The notes below the pieces were generated by a model. That model was not told the origin of the DNA. It was given only the letters and a program-made list of their open reading frames with translations, and searched no databases. Below, piece by piece: positions 42,679 through 52,980 of a stretch of 64,000 nucleotides of DNA (positions are counted from its first letter, which is position 1; each line of letters begins with the position of its first letter). This DNA is from Chitinophaga terrae (ex Kim and Jung 2007) (GTDB lineage: Bacteria > Bacteroidota > Bacteroidia > Chitinophagales > Chitinophagaceae), in contig NZ_FNRL01000003.1 of the NCBI RefSeq assembly GCF_900107795.1, forward strand, positions 186,001 through 250,000, written 5' to 3'. The translations under genes were made by a program, and so were the position numbers.

Positions 42679-44343
42679 ATGAGTGCATCATACGTAATAG
42701 GAGTTGATTTCGGAACTGATTCTGTCAGGTCTATCATCGTAGATACCCGGAACGGGAATGAAATAGCTGCCTCCGTATTTTATTATCCCCGATGGAAAGA
42801 CGGGTTGTATTGCAATCCTTCTCAGAGCCGGTTCCGCCAGCACCCGCAGGATTATATAGACGGACTGGAATTTACCATCAGGCAATGCCTGCAACTGGCG
42901 GGCAACAATATCGCTCCTTACATCAAAGCCATATCGGTAGACACTACCGGGAGTACGCCCGTAGCCGTAGATGAAACAGGGACGCCGCTTGCATTGCTGC
43001 CGGCGTTTAAAGATAATCCCAATGCCATGTTCGTATTGTGGAAAGATCATACGGCTATAGCAGAAGCTGCCCGGATCAATTCAGTGGCCGCTACTTTCCC
43101 TGAGAATTACCTGCGCTATGTAGGAGGAATATATTCTTCCGAATGGTTCTGGGCTAAACTGCTCCATATATGGCGTGTAGACGAAGCCGTTAGAAACGCT
43201 ACTTACTCCTGGGTGGAGCACTGCGACTGGATACCTTTCCTCCTGACCGGCGGCAAACATGCCAGCCAGATCAGGCGCGGCGTCTGCGCCGCAGGGCATA
43301 AGGCATTGTATGCAGAAGCATTTGGCGGACTGCCGCCCGATAACTTCTTCACAGCTATAGACCCGCTGCTGAAAGGAGTTACCAAACGCCTGTTCAACGA
43401 AACGTTCACTTCCAGCGAAGCGGCCGGCAATTTATCTGCCGCGTGGGCGGAACGCCTGGGACTGAATACCGGCGTGGTGATCGGCATCGGCGCTTTTGAT
43501 GCGCATATGGGTGCAGTAGGCGGACAAATAGAACCTTATCACCTCAGCAAGGTAATGGGTACATCGACCTGCGATATGCTGGTAGCCCCGTTGGATGAAG
43601 TGAAAGACACGCTGGTAAAAGGCATCTGCGGACAGGTACCCGGATCTGTGATCCCCGGAATGATGGGAATGGAAGCGGGGCAATCGGCCTTCGGCGATGC
43701 ATATGCGTGGTTCAGCAACGTGCTGTCGTGGCCGCTGCAAAATCTTTTTCAACAGAGCTCGAATCCTGAGATCGCCGCACTTATAAAGGAAGCAAATGCA
43801 AAAATGATTGCAGAGCTATCCAGGCAGGCGGCTGCCATTGTGCCGGATGAAAACAGCGAATGGGGCATCGACTGGCTGAACGGCCGCAGAACCCCGGATG
43901 CTGATCAGTCGCTCAAAGGCACCCTTACAGGACTTAACCTGGCTTCCGACGCACCAAGGATATTCAGGGCGGTGGCCGAGGCTACATGTTTCGGAGCTAA
44001 AGCCATCGTAGAAAGATTTGAACGGGAGGGAGTACCGGTAAAAGGACTGATAGGAATAGGAGGCGTGGCAAAGAAATCTCCTTTTATCATGCAAATGATG
44101 GCGGATGTAATGAATATGCCTATACGAATTCATCGTTCCGAACAAACCTGCGCATTGGGCGCCGCTATGTTTGGCGCTACCGCTGCCGGTATTTTCCCTA
44201 AAGTGGAAGATGCCATGCAGGCAATGGGGCAGGGCTTTGAAACGGTTTATACGCCGGATCAGCAACGTACAGGATTGTATGAAGACAGGTACAGGAAATA
44301 TAAAGCATTAGGTGCATTCACCGCTAATCTGAATATCGATTAA
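42679..44343 (+). CDS. araB: ribulokinase
   Basis: The 554-residue cytosolic kinase of the FGGY family phosphorylates L-ribulose to L-ribulose-5-phosphate. The N-terminal phosphate motif is GVDFGTDSVRSIIVD, and the second-domain GTSTCDML and the adenosine motif (IGIGGVAKKSPFIMQ) are present. WVEHCDWIPFLLTG is typical of ribulokinases. Its TAA is followed by the araD ATG after a single base. Length matches bacterial AraB. Confidence 0.95.
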   Translation: MSASYVIGVDFGTDSVRSIIVDTRNGNEIAASVFYYPRWKDGLYCNPSQSRFRQHPQDYIDGLEFTIRQCLQLAGNNIAPYIKAISVDTTGSTPVAVDETGTPLALLPAFKDNPNAMFVLWKDHTAIAEAARINSVAATFPENYLRYVGGIYSSEWFWAKLLHIWRVDEAVRNATYSWVEHCDWIPFLLTGGKHASQIRRGVCAAGHKALYAEAFGGLPPDNFFTAIDPLLKGVTKRLFNETFTSSEAAGNLSAAWAERLGLNTGVVIGIGAFDAHMGAVGGQIEPYHLSKVMGTSTCDMLVAPLDEVKDTLVKGICGQVPGSVIPGMMGMEAGQSAFGDAYAWFSNVLSWPLQNLFQQSSNPEIAALIKEANAKMIAELSRQAAAIVPDENSEWGIDWLNGRRTPDADQSLKGTLTGLNLASDAPRIFRAVAEATCFGAKAIVERFEREGVPVKGLIGIGGVAKKSPFIMQMMADVMNMPIRIHRSEQTCALGAAMFGATAAGIFPKVEDAMQAMGQGFETVYTPDQQRTGLYEDRYRKYKALGAFTANLNID

Positions 44344-44344
44344 C

Positions 44345-45049
44345 ATGACTATGCAGAAATACCAGGCTATTCGTGAAGCCGCTTATGAAGCAAATATGCA
44401 GTTGCCGGCATTGGGGCTTGTCCTTTTTACATTCGGAAATGTAAGCGCAGCCGACAGGGATGCAGGCGTGTTTGCTATTAAACCCAGCGGCGTACCATAT
44501 GCAGAGTTAACGCCTGCAAAAATGGTGATCGTGGATTTCGACGGCAAAGTAGTGGATGGCGAGCTCCGTCCTTCTTCCGATACATTAACACATGCAGTGT
44601 TATACAAGCATTGGAAAGAAATAGGGGGTATTGTACACACCCATTCCACTTACGCTACTGCCTGGGCGCAGAGCCAGCGAAGCATTCCCATTTACGGAAC
44701 CACCCATGCAGATCATAATACGCTGGACATACCTTGCGCGGCGCCGATGGCAGATGAACTGATAGCGGGCGATTATGAATACCAGACAGGGTTCCAGATC
44801 ATGAACACCCTGGCGGAACAACAACTCTCTTACCAGGAAATTGAAATGATCCTGGTAGGGAACCATGCTCCTTTTACCTGGGGAAGCACTCCTGCCAAAG
44901 CAGTATATAACAGCGCCGTACTGGAAGAAATAGCGAAGATGGCTTACCTCACCGAGTCTATTAATTTCAGGGCGCCCCGGTTAAAGGATTCCTTAATTAA
45001 GAAACACTACGAACGCAAACACGGCCCCAACTCTTATTACGGCCAATAA
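44345..45049 (+). CDS. araD: L-ribulose-5-phosphate 4-epimerase
   Basis: The 234-residue class II aldolase-type enzyme converts L-ribulose-5-phosphate to D-xylulose-5-phosphate. Zinc-binding histidines are in [13 protein letters not shown], and the third is likely in the [10 protein letters not shown] segment. [10 protein letters not shown] and IKPSGVPY are the phosphate- and substrate-binding loops. An alternative Met lies two codons downstream. It is 1 bp after araB and 14 bp before araA. Confidence 0.95.
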   Translation: MTMQKYQAIREAAYEANMQLPALGLVLFTFGNVSAADRDAGVFAIKPSGVPYAELTPAKMVIVDFDGKVVDGELRPSSDTLTHAVLYKHWKEIGGIVHTHSTYATAWAQSQRSIPIYGTTHADHNTLDIPCAAPMADELIAGDYEYQTGFQIMNTLAEQQLSYQEIEMILVGNHAPFTWGSTPAKAVYNSAVLEEIAKMAYLTESINFRAPRLKDSLIKKHYERKHGPNSYYGQ

Positions 45050-45063
45050 ACAAAATTGATTGT

Positions 45064-46539
45064 ATGATTGATCTGAAAAAACTAGAGATCTGGTTGGTTA
45101 CCGGAAGCCAGCATTTATATGGCGAGATAGCATTAAAACAAGTTGCACAGCATAGCCAGGAAATAGCATCGGCCATTAACGCCGATAGCCATATTCCTGT
45201 TACCGTGGTATACAAACCGATCGTTACCACGCCGGAAGAGATCTATGCCGTATGCATGGAGGCCAACGCCGCAGCTAACTGTATAGGCGTGGTAGTATGG
45301 ATGCATACTTTTTCACCGGCTAAAATGTGGATACGCGGGCTGAAAGCCCTCAAGAAACCTGTTTGTCACCTGCATACGCAGTACAACAGGGATATCCCAT
45401 GGAGCGAAATAGATATGGACTTTATGAACCTGAACCAGAGCGCGCATGGCGACAGGGAACTCGGGTTTATGATGAGCCGTATGCGCATGAACAGGAAAGT
45501 GATCACAGGCCACTGGAAAGATCCGGAGGTACTGGCAGAATTAGGCTCCTGGAGCCGCGTGGCAGCAGGATGGCACGACTGGCAAGGCGCCCGTTTTGTA
45601 AGGTTCGGCGACAATATGAGATACGTAGCGGTAACAGACGGCGATAAAGTGGAAGCAGAATCTGTTTTCGGATTTTCCTGCAACACTCACGGCATCGGCG
45701 ACCTGGTAGCCGTTATCAACAGCATACCTGCCAATGCGGTGAAAACATTGGTTGATGAATACGCAGCCTCTTATACGATTTCCCCTGCTTTGCTGAATGA
45801 TCCTGCATTGCAGGACGCTGCAAAAATTGAGTTGGGATTGAAAGCTTTCCTTGAAGATGGTAACTATAAAGGGTTCTCCGATACCTTTGAAGACCTGCAT
45901 GGCATGGTGCAGTTGCCGGGTATTGCAGTGCAACGCCTCATGAAGGCTGGCTATGGTTTTGCCGGGGAAGGCGACTGGAAAACGGCTGCATTGGTACGCG
46001 CTATGAAAGTAATGGGCAGCGGTTTGCCAGGCGGCAACTCTTTTATGGAAGATTATACTTATCACTTCGATCCGCAGAACCCGATGGTGCTGGGAGCGCA
46101 TATGCTTGAAATATGCGAGTCGATCGCCGACGGCAAACCTTCCTGCGAAAAGCACCCGTTAGGAATAGGCGGGAAAGCAGACCCGGTAAGGCTGGTATTT
46201 AACACCGCAGGCGGACCGGCTATCAACGCATCGATCGTGGATATGGGTAACAGGTTCCGTTTGCTGGTGAATGAAGTGGAAGCGGTAGCGCCACAACATG
46301 AATTGCCGAAACTGCCGGTTGCCCGCGTATTGTGGAAGCCATACCCTGATATGAAAAAAGCCTGCACCGCATGGATCCTGGCAGGCGGCGCGCATCATAC
46401 CTGCTTCAGCCAGAACCTGACAGCAGTGCAGATGCAGGATTTTGCCAACATCGCCGGCATTGAACTGGCGTTGATCGACAAACATACAGAGTTAAGAAAT
46501 TTCCAAAACGAGTTGCGATGGAACGACGCAGCTTTTTAA
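45064..46539 (+). CDS. araA: L-arabinose isomerase
   Basis: The 491-residue cytosolic enzyme converts L-arabinose to L-ribulose using Mn2+. Family stretches include [12 protein letters not shown] near the N-terminus, [12 protein letters not shown] and [10 protein letters not shown]. The metal-binding region includes FMEDYTYHF and [14 protein letters not shown]. It is the third gene of the araBDA group. A structured 76-bp element lies after its stop, before the transporter. Confidence 0.96.
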   Translation: MIDLKKLEIWLVTGSQHLYGEIALKQVAQHSQEIASAINADSHIPVTVVYKPIVTTPEEIYAVCMEANAAANCIGVVVWMHTFSPAKMWIRGLKALKKPVCHLHTQYNRDIPWSEIDMDFMNLNQSAHGDRELGFMMSRMRMNRKVITGHWKDPEVLAELGSWSRVAAGWHDWQGARFVRFGDNMRYVAVTDGDKVEAESVFGFSCNTHGIGDLVAVINSIPANAVKTLVDEYAASYTISPALLNDPALQDAAKIELGLKAFLEDGNYKGFSDTFEDLHGMVQLPGIAVQRLMKAGYGFAGEGDWKTAALVRAMKVMGSGLPGGNSFMEDYTYHFDPQNPMVLGAHMLEICESIADGKPSCEKHPLGIGGKADPVRLVFNTAGGPAINASIVDMGNRFRLLVNEVEAVAPQHELPKLPVARVLWKPYPDMKKACTAWILAGGAHHTCFSQNLTAVQMQDFANIAGIELALIDKHTELRNFQNELRWNDAAF

Positions 46540-46550
46540 TCTTATAATTC

Positions 46551-46626
46551 GGCTTACGGAAGGTTGGCATGTTAATCCCAATTCTTCTGACAACAACACG
46601 CTACAGCTGTCAGCCTTCCGTAAGCC
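46551..46626 (+). ncRNA. candidate structured intercistronic element
   Basis: A perfect 13-bp outer stem (GGCTTACGGAAGG / CCTTCCGTAAGCC) encloses 50 bases. These hold an inner CTGACA/TGTCAG stem directly abutting the right outer arm and a possible TTGG/CCAA stem, which together could form a three-way junction. No U-tract follows. It may tune transporter expression or stabilise the upstream mRNA. Confidence 0.45.
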
Positions 46627-46671
46627 AAAACATAAACAAATACCAATTAGATATTCGGCAAATTTCCCGTT

Positions 46672-48354
46672 ATGAAAAATGTACTTTCTTTTAGTGATGT
46701 CCTTGTATTTATTATCTACTTCGTTGTAGTTGCCAGCTATGGTTTTTGGGTATATAGAAGGAAGAAAAAAGAAAATCCTGATGCCAAAGACTTCTTCCTC
46801 GCGGAAGGATCGCTTACCTGGTGGGCTATCGGCGCTTCCCTGATCGCTTCCAACATCTCCGCAGAGCAGTTTATAGGCATGAGCGGTGATGGTTTTTTTG
46901 TGGGTATCGCTGTTGCAGCCTATGAATGGATCGCTGCTATTGCGCTTATCATTATTGCTGTTTGGTTTATTCCTATCTACCTGAAGAACAAGATTTACAC
47001 CATGCCGCAATTCCTCAAACAGCGGTACAATGAAACGGTTGCATTGATCATGGCCGTTTTCTGGTTGTTTTTATACGTATTCGTTAACCTCACTTCCATT
47101 TTATACCTGGGCGCCCTCGCCATTAACGGGTTGCTGGGAGGAGAGTATTTGCATGTAGTCATGATAGCGCTCTCAGTATTCGCCATCATCATCACCCTCG
47201 GAGGGATGAAAGTGATCGGGTATACAGATGTAATACAGGTAAGTGTGCTGATCATTGGAGGGCTTGCCACTACCTATATGGCGCTGACGCTGGTAAGCGA
47301 ACATTTTGGTTTGGGAAGAAACGCGATTGCAGGTTTCAATGCATTAATGAAAGACGCGCCGGATCATTTCCATATGATCCTGGCAAAGCCGGATGCTAGC
47401 TCGTCCCAGGAGTACATCAATAAATATCTGGTACTGCCGGGCATTCTCATGTATGCAGCCGGCCAGTGGATCGTGAACCTGAACTACTGGGGTTGCAACC
47501 AGTATATCACGCAACGCGCGCTGGGAGCCAACCTGCAAACTGCCCGCAACGGGATCATGTTTGCCGGCCTGTTAAAGATCATGATGCCTATTATTGTTAT
47601 GCTGCCGGGTATTGCCGCTTATGTATTGCATAAGAACGGACAGTTGCCGGGACTGGATAACAAAGACGGGGCATATGCCGCTATCCTGGGCTTCCTGCCT
47701 TCGGGCCTGAAAGGACTTTCCATTGCCGCTTTAACTGCAGCTATTGTGGCGTCCCTGGCTGGCAAAGCGAATAGCATCTCTACTATTTTTACGCTCGACA
47801 TCTACCAGAAGTATATGAATAAAGAGGCCTCCCAGCAAAAACTTGTATGGGTTGGACGATGGGTGGTGATCGCGGCAATGCTGCTTGCTATTGCTTTTAC
47901 ATGGAATGACCTGCTGGGCATCGGCGGGGCCGGAGGCTTTACATTTATACAAAAATATACAGGCTATATCAGCCCGGGCGTTTTCGCCATGTTCCTCCTG
48001 GGCATGTTTTGGAAACGTACAACAGGTACTGCAGCTGTTGCCGGTATCATTACCGGCTTTACGCTGTGCGTATTTTTCAACCAGTTTGCACCGCAGGTAT
48101 TGGGTCATGAAACCTTCTTCTATACCGCTTACCCGAACGGGACCGGCGGATACGAGATCCCATTCCTTATTTGTATGGGACTGGCTTTCATGTTCACCAT
48201 GATTGTAATGGTGCTGATAAGCCTGGCCGGACCAAAGGTAAACCCGCGGGCTTTTGTACTGGATAAGGGAATGTTTAAGATCTCGCCGGTTACTACCGTA
48301 CTGATCGTAGTTACCCTGCTGTTACTGTCGGCGCTCTATATACGTTTTTGGTAA
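46672..48354 (+). CDS. sodium:solute symporter, probable L-arabinose transporter
   Basis: The 560-residue polytopic protein of the SSS family (SGLT-like) has about 14 membrane segments. GASLIASNISAEQFIGMSGDGF carries the conserved first-helix sodium/substrate region, and AALTAAIVASLAGKANSISTIF resembles the TM8 sodium site. Location between araA and the AraR gene indicates L-arabinose import. The substrate assignment rests on context, matching the Bacteroides arabinose locus as I recall it. Confidence 0.9.
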   Translation: MKNVLSFSDVLVFIIYFVVVASYGFWVYRRKKKENPDAKDFFLAEGSLTWWAIGASLIASNISAEQFIGMSGDGFFVGIAVAAYEWIAAIALIIIAVWFIPIYLKNKIYTMPQFLKQRYNETVALIMAVFWLFLYVFVNLTSILYLGALAINGLLGGEYLHVVMIALSVFAIIITLGGMKVIGYTDVIQVSVLIIGGLATTYMALTLVSEHFGLGRNAIAGFNALMKDAPDHFHMILAKPDASSSQEYINKYLVLPGILMYAAGQWIVNLNYWGCNQYITQRALGANLQTARNGIMFAGLLKIMMPIIVMLPGIAAYVLHKNGQLPGLDNKDGAYAAILGFLPSGLKGLSIAALTAAIVASLAGKANSISTIFTLDIYQKYMNKEASQQKLVWVGRWVVIAAMLLAIAFTWNDLLGIGGAGGFTFIQKYTGYISPGVFAMFLLGMFWKRTTGTAAVAGIITGFTLCVFFNQFAPQVLGHETFFYTAYPNGTGGYEIPFLICMGLAFMFTMIVMVLISLAGPKVNPRAFVLDKGMFKISPVTTVLIVVTLLLLSALYIRFW

Positions 48355-48369
48355 GGATTAAGAATAATG

Positions 48370-48384
48370 ACAAACCTGGTTTGT
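48370..48384. promoter_or_regulatory. 15-bp palindrome upstream of araR
   Basis: ACAAACCTGGTTTGT is a perfect 7+1+7 inverted repeat 24 bp before the araR start. It is a good candidate operator, most simply for AraR autoregulation. Confidence 0.5.
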
Positions 48385-48407
48385 ACATTAGTGTATAATT
48401 GTTTTAT

Positions 48408-49127
48408 ATGAAGAGATATTCACTGCAAACAAGGTTATTGTTCGCCGTCGACTGCATCATTTTTGGATTCGACGGGCAGGAGATGAAATTGTTGCTTATC
48501 CAGCGCGGTTTCGAGCCCTGCAAGGGAAAATGGAGCCTGGTAGGTGGATTTGTGCAGGAAAATGAAAGTGCGGAAGATGCAGCTGCCAGGGTACTGAAAA
48601 ACCTTACAGGACTCGATGGTATCTATATGGAGCAATTGCATACTTTCAGCGCTCCCGACAGGGATAGCGTGGAAAGAACAGTATCGGTAGCCTTCACCGC
48701 GTTGATAGATATCCAGCGTTATAAAGAGCAGTTGCATGAAGATTTCCATCCCGTCTGGTTTTCTATCAACCGGCACCCGGAACTGATCTTCGATCATAAA
48801 AAAATGGTAGACCTGGCAAAAGAAAAACTACGGTATAAAGCAGCCTTGCACCCGCTGCTGCTGGAACTTCTGCCTGATAAGTTCACCATTCCGCAATTGC
48901 AGCAGTTATATGAATCTGTCTACAATACAACTTTCGATAAAGGGAATTTTAGTCGTAAGATCCTCTCTACCAAGTTGCTTGTTAAACTGGCAGATAAAGA
49001 TAAACTGAGTTCAAAGAAGGGAGCGTTCTATTACAAAGTCGACAGAAAACGATATAACGTCAACTTCTATGCTTTCCTGAACTTCGTTCCTGATACGCTC
49101 CTGCAGCGCTCTGCCATTGTCAGGTAA
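48408..49127 (+). CDS. araR: Nudix-type arabinose-responsive regulator AraR (NrtR family)
   Basis: The start at MKRYSLQTRLL replaces an upstream TTG. The 239-residue protein has an N-terminal Nudix fold (~10-140) and a C-terminal winged helix (FTIPQLQQLYESVYNTTFDK, RKILSTKLL). The Nudix box region (GGFVQENESAEDAAARVL) lacks the catalytic REUxEE glutamates, as expected of a ligand-sensing regulator rather than a hydrolase. Position inside the arabinose locus supports the AraR subgroup, which senses L-arabinose. It is cytosolic. Confidence 0.9.
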   Translation: MKRYSLQTRLLFAVDCIIFGFDGQEMKLLLIQRGFEPCKGKWSLVGGFVQENESAEDAAARVLKNLTGLDGIYMEQLHTFSAPDRDSVERTVSVAFTALIDIQRYKEQLHEDFHPVWFSINRHPELIFDHKKMVDLAKEKLRYKAALHPLLLELLPDKFTIPQLQQLYESVYNTTFDKGNFSRKILSTKLLVKLADKDKLSSKKGAFYYKVDRKRYNVNFYAFLNFVPDTLLQRSAIVR

Positions 49128-49164
49128 GTATTATTTATTCACTTGTAAATTTTCTATACATCGT

Positions 49165-51141
49165 ATGTATTTAAAATATTTGCTTCCGCTCTGCAGCCTG
49201 CTGACCGTTCTTCAGCCGGCCGCGGCGCAACAGAAAACGTTCACTGTATCTGCAGGCCAGCTGGGTGCGGAAATACAACCAACCATGTACGGTGTCTTTT
49301 TTGAAGACATTAATATGGGAGCAGACGGAGGGTTGTATGCTGAATTGGTGAAGAACAGGTCGTTCGAATTTAATTCGCCACTCATGGGTTGGACGTTGAA
49401 TGGCCGCAAAGAAGAAGGCGATATACTGGTTGTACATAGCACAACCTATAACAAAGCGAATCCGAACTACTTGCAGGTGAAGGTCAATAACCGCGGCAAA
49501 CGTGAGTTTGGCCTTACCAACGAAGGCTTCCGCGGGATGGGCATCCGCCAGGGTACTGAATACTACCTGTCTGCCATGTTCCGTACTGCCGCACCCGGCA
49601 TCACTGTGCATGCAGAGTTGCTCACTCCCTCTGGTAAAGTAATAGGCGAAAGTGCATTCGAAGCCGCGCCAACAGGCGGTAAGTGGGCAAAGAAAGAGAT
49701 CACCCTGCGCGCAACGGCCGACGAACCGGCAGCTAAACTGACCTTGTGGTTGGAAGGCAACGGAATGATCGACCTGGATATAATCTCGCTGTTCCCTTCC
49801 AATACCTGGAAGAACAGGCGGAATGGTCTGCGGGCGGATATGGTACAGATGCTGGCGGATATGAAGCCCGGCTTTATCCGTTTCCCAGGCGGTTGTATTG
49901 TGGAAGGCCGCGATCTGGCCAACCGTTTTCAATGGAAGAAAACCATAGGACCGATAGAGAACCGGGAATTGATCATCAACCGATGGAACACGGAATTCAG
50001 TCATCGCCTGACACCAGACTACTTCCAGAGCTTCGGCCTGGGTTTCTTTGAATATTTCCAGCTGGCAGAAGATATTGGCGCCGCACCATTACCGATCCTG
50101 AACTGCGGTATGGCCTGCCAGTTCAATACCGCCGAACTGGCGCCCATGGAAGAACTGCAGCCTTACATCCAGGACGCCATCGACCTCGTGGAATTTGCAA
50201 ATGGCCCGGCAACCAGCGAATGGGGAAAAGTTCGCGCGGCGATGGGACATCCCGAGCCCTTTAACCTGACGATGATAGGAGTAGGGAACGAAAACTGGGG
50301 ACCGCAATACATCGAACGGGCCAGCGAATTTGCCCGCCAGCTAAAAGCAGCGCATCCCGAGATCAAACTGGTATTTAGTTCCGGTACTGATCCGAATGGC
50401 GATCGTTTCAACTTCCTGAATGATACGCTTCGTAAAATGAAAGCTGATTTTATTGACGAACATTATTACAGGAATCCTGAATGGTTCCTTTCCAATGCGC
50501 GTCGTTACGATAATTACCCGAGAACAGGTTCAAAAGTATTTGCGGGCGAATACGCCGCTCATGAAACGAAAGATTTTGTAGGGGCCGACCGCAACACGCT
50601 CCGTGCCGCCATTGCCGAAGCAGCGTTCCTTACAGGACTCGAACGGAACGCGGATGTTGTTCAGATGGCTTCCTATGCACCGCTTTTCGCCAATGCAGAA
50701 CAGTGGCAATGGGCGCCCGACCTGATCTGGGTAAACAGTATGAAAGTAGTGCCTACGCCCAGCTACCATGTACAGAAATTATATAGCCTGAATAAAGGAA
50801 CAAATGTATTGCCGCTGGTGTCGGGCAACGAAGCGGTATCGGGGCAGGATAGCCTGTATGCAAGCGCCGTTTTCGATAAAAAAACGAACGATATTATCGT
50901 GAAGATCGTAAATGCAGGCCAGCAACCGGCGAGTCCGAAGATTCAATTCCAGGGCCGGAAAAGCCTTGCAAAGAAAGCTACGCTTACAACATTGACGGGC
51001 GACAACCCTGTTGGCTCAAATAAATTTGATGCGCAACCAGTTCAGCCTGTGGTTGCTGCAATTAACGTAAGCGGCAACGTTGTTCCGTTAACAGTAGCGC
51101 CTAACTCTTTTACTGTGCTGAGGATAGGCGCAGGTAAATAG
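49165..51141 (+). CDS. large alpha-L-arabinofuranosidase, GH51 with N-terminal CBM-like domain
   Basis: I set the start at MYLKYLLPLCSLL (signal peptide to PAAAQ). The 658-residue enzyme has an N-terminal carbohydrate-binding-like beta-sandwich (~65-210) within the GH51 framework. The barrel then carries acid/base Glu376 in GVGNENWG and nucleophile Glu462 in VFAGEYAAHE, with a C-terminal sandwich. This long subtype often attacks polymeric arabinan or arabinoxylan, complementing the shorter GH51. It follows araR by 37 bp and closes the locus. Confidence 0.92.
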   Translation: MYLKYLLPLCSLLTVLQPAAAQQKTFTVSAGQLGAEIQPTMYGVFFEDINMGADGGLYAELVKNRSFEFNSPLMGWTLNGRKEEGDILVVHSTTYNKANPNYLQVKVNNRGKREFGLTNEGFRGMGIRQGTEYYLSAMFRTAAPGITVHAELLTPSGKVIGESAFEAAPTGGKWAKKEITLRATADEPAAKLTLWLEGNGMIDLDIISLFPSNTWKNRRNGLRADMVQMLADMKPGFIRFPGGCIVEGRDLANRFQWKKTIGPIENRELIINRWNTEFSHRLTPDYFQSFGLGFFEYFQLAEDIGAAPLPILNCGMACQFNTAELAPMEELQPYIQDAIDLVEFANGPATSEWGKVRAAMGHPEPFNLTMIGVGNENWGPQYIERASEFARQLKAAHPEIKLVFSSGTDPNGDRFNFLNDTLRKMKADFIDEHYYRNPEWFLSNARRYDNYPRTGSKVFAGEYAAHETKDFVGADRNTLRAAIAEAAFLTGLERNADVVQMASYAPLFANAEQWQWAPDLIWVNSMKVVPTPSYHVQKLYSLNKGTNVLPLVSGNEAVSGQDSLYASAVFDKKTNDIIVKIVNAGQQPASPKIQFQGRKSLAKKATLTTLTGDNPVGSNKFDAQPVQPVVAAINVSGNVVPLTVAPNSFTVLRIGAGK

Positions 51142-51226
51142 TAGGATAGCTGGCCATTCAGCGCGGATATTTGAAATGTAAAACATTTTCAGCAATTTCG
51201 CAGCACAACTGAATTTGTCAGATATC

Positions 51227-51817
51227 ATGCAGGATGAAAGAGATATATGGGATGCTTTTCGTTCAGGAGATGAATCCTCCCTGCAGGTGATCTTTGATAA
51301 ATACTATTTCCCTCTTTTTAACTACGGGCATCGTTTTTCTGCAGATAATCACCTTATCGAAGACGCCCTGCAGGAATTGTTTGTTAAACTCTGGAAGAAC
51401 AGGGACAGTATTAAAGAAACTGGTTCTGTAAAAAACTACTTATATAAATCGTTTCGCCGGGTATTACTGCGTTTGCTGGATGCCCGGCAACGGAAATATA
51501 CCTTTTCAGTGTTCGACGAGTGGCCGGAACTGGAACAGGAACTGGCTTATGACCATACTATCATCAGCCGCGAACGCCTGGAAAACATACGGCGTAACCT
51601 GAAAGCAGCCCTGGAAAAAATGACGCCCAGGCAAAGAGAAATTATACATTTACGCTATTACGAAGAAATGGAATACGATGAAATAGCCGCATTGATGCAG
51701 CTTTCCGTTTCCAGCACCTACAAATTGCTGTATAAAGCAATTGATACCCTCAGGCAATACCTGTCCAAATCTGATCTCCTTATTTTACTTGCTGCTCTTT
51801 CTTTGAAAAAAATCTAA
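51227..51817 (+). CDS. ECF RNA polymerase sigma factor (FecI/RpoE type)
   Basis: The start at MQDERDIWDAF is preferred over an upstream TTG. The 197-residue protein has sigma region 2 (SLQVIFDKYYFPLFNYGHRF, IEDALQELFVKLWKNRD) and region 4 (MTPRQREIIHLRYYEEMEYD, MQLSVSSTYKLLYKAI). It is typical of Bacteroidota sigma factors paired with FecR and a TonB receptor bearing an STN domain. The next gene is FecR, but the receptor after it is broken, so its natural target may be gone. Confidence 0.9.
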   Translation: MQDERDIWDAFRSGDESSLQVIFDKYYFPLFNYGHRFSADNHLIEDALQELFVKLWKNRDSIKETGSVKNYLYKSFRRVLLRLLDARQRKYTFSVFDEWPELEQELAYDHTIISRERLENIRRNLKAALEKMTPRQREIIHLRYYEEMEYDEIAALMQLSVSSTYKLLYKAIDTLRQYLSKSDLLILLAALSLKKI

Positions 51818-51941
51818 TGCAGCCTTTATAATGACGCGTTTTTTGAAATTTGTTCATTTTTATGGCAGAAAAAAGAAATTATTAATTTTTTAATCCCGGG
51901 AAGGGATAAAACCGGGGATTGTCGTGTATGTATAAATAGCT

Positions 51942-52976
51942 ATGGAGAAAAAGATCAGGGATTATGGACAATACACAGCTACTGCATTCTTCGAAGATGA
52001 AGAGTTTGTACGCCATATATTGAACCGGGATGCCGATGCCATCGCATACTGGGAGCAGTTAATTCAACAGTATCCGGATAAAAGGCTGTTCATGGAAGAA
52101 GCGCGCACCTGGATATTGTTGCTGAATAAGCAACCGGCCTATATGCCAGCAACCGACCGTTTACAGCTCTGGGATAAAATAAAAAATGAAATTGCCGGGT
52201 ACGAGGAGCGGCGCCGACGTTATCAACCATTAAAACTTATTTTCAAATGGTCGGCCGCTGCTGCCGCAGTACTGTTTTCTATATTGATATTAAGAGAATG
52301 GACTTCGCATGGCGAAAAAACCTATGCCACAACTTTTGCAGATCACGAACGGGTAATATTACCCGACGAATCGGCAGTTACCTTAAACGGTAATTCATCC
52401 ATCCATTTTTTACGCTCCTGGAAGTCAGATAAGCCAAGAGAGATCTGGCTGAACGGGGAAGCCTACTTTGAAGTAAAACATGTTGCGATCAAAAACCGTT
52501 TGCAACAATCAGATTCTTTCCAGGTACATGTAAGCGATCTGGCGCTTACTGTATTGGGAACCAAGTTTAATGTTCGGAACAGACGTGGCCTGACAGAGAT
52601 CTCCCTGTTGGAAGGCAGCCTCAGGATCGAAAAGAACGGCCCGGAAGCATTTGTCAAAATACTGAAACCGGGAGAGGCTTTTGTTTACGATAGCAGCAGG
52701 CAACTGCTGGCGCCAATGGAAAGGAAACCACAGGCTAATAAAGCCTGGACGACCAATGAACTGGACCTGGACGGGTATTCGCTCCGGGAAATATTAGAAG
52801 TACTGGAAGACAACTATGGGTATGAAATCACACTGGAAGCGCCGGAATTAGCCGGGAAAAGGCTTTCAGGAACTGTGCCGGCAGCCAGCGCCGAAGATAT
52901 CCTCTTTGTGATCAGGAAAGTGTTTAATCTAAAAATTAAAAGAAACGCGAATCATTTAATTATCAGCCAAAATTAA
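51942..52976 (+). CDS. FecR-family anti-sigma factor
   Basis: The 344-residue single-pass inner-membrane protein has a cytosolic N-terminus binding sigma (~1-95) and a membrane helix near 103-122 (AAAAAVLFSILIL). The periplasmic FecR domain follows (LPDESAVTLNGNSSIHFLRSW, LTVLGTKFNVRNRRGL). A C-terminal STN-like DUF4974 domain (LREILEVLEDNYGYEITLE) closes the protein. It would relay receptor status to the ECF sigma upstream. Confidence 0.92.
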   Translation: MEKKIRDYGQYTATAFFEDEEFVRHILNRDADAIAYWEQLIQQYPDKRLFMEEARTWILLLNKQPAYMPATDRLQLWDKIKNEIAGYEERRRRYQPLKLIFKWSAAAAAVLFSILILREWTSHGEKTYATTFADHERVILPDESAVTLNGNSSIHFLRSWKSDKPREIWLNGEAYFEVKHVAIKNRLQQSDSFQVHVSDLALTVLGTKFNVRNRRGLTEISLLEGSLRIEKNGPEAFVKILKPGEAFVYDSSRQLLAPMERKPQANKAWTTNELDLDGYSLREILEVLEDNYGYEITLEAPELAGKRLSGTVPAASAEDILFVIRKVFNLKIKRNANHLIISQN

Positions 52977-52980
52977 TTGC

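Noticed and set aside
49171..50004. Minus-strand open frame of 277 codons inside the long GH51 gene
   Set aside because: It is a shadow of the GH51 coding sequence, with composition unlike a real protein.
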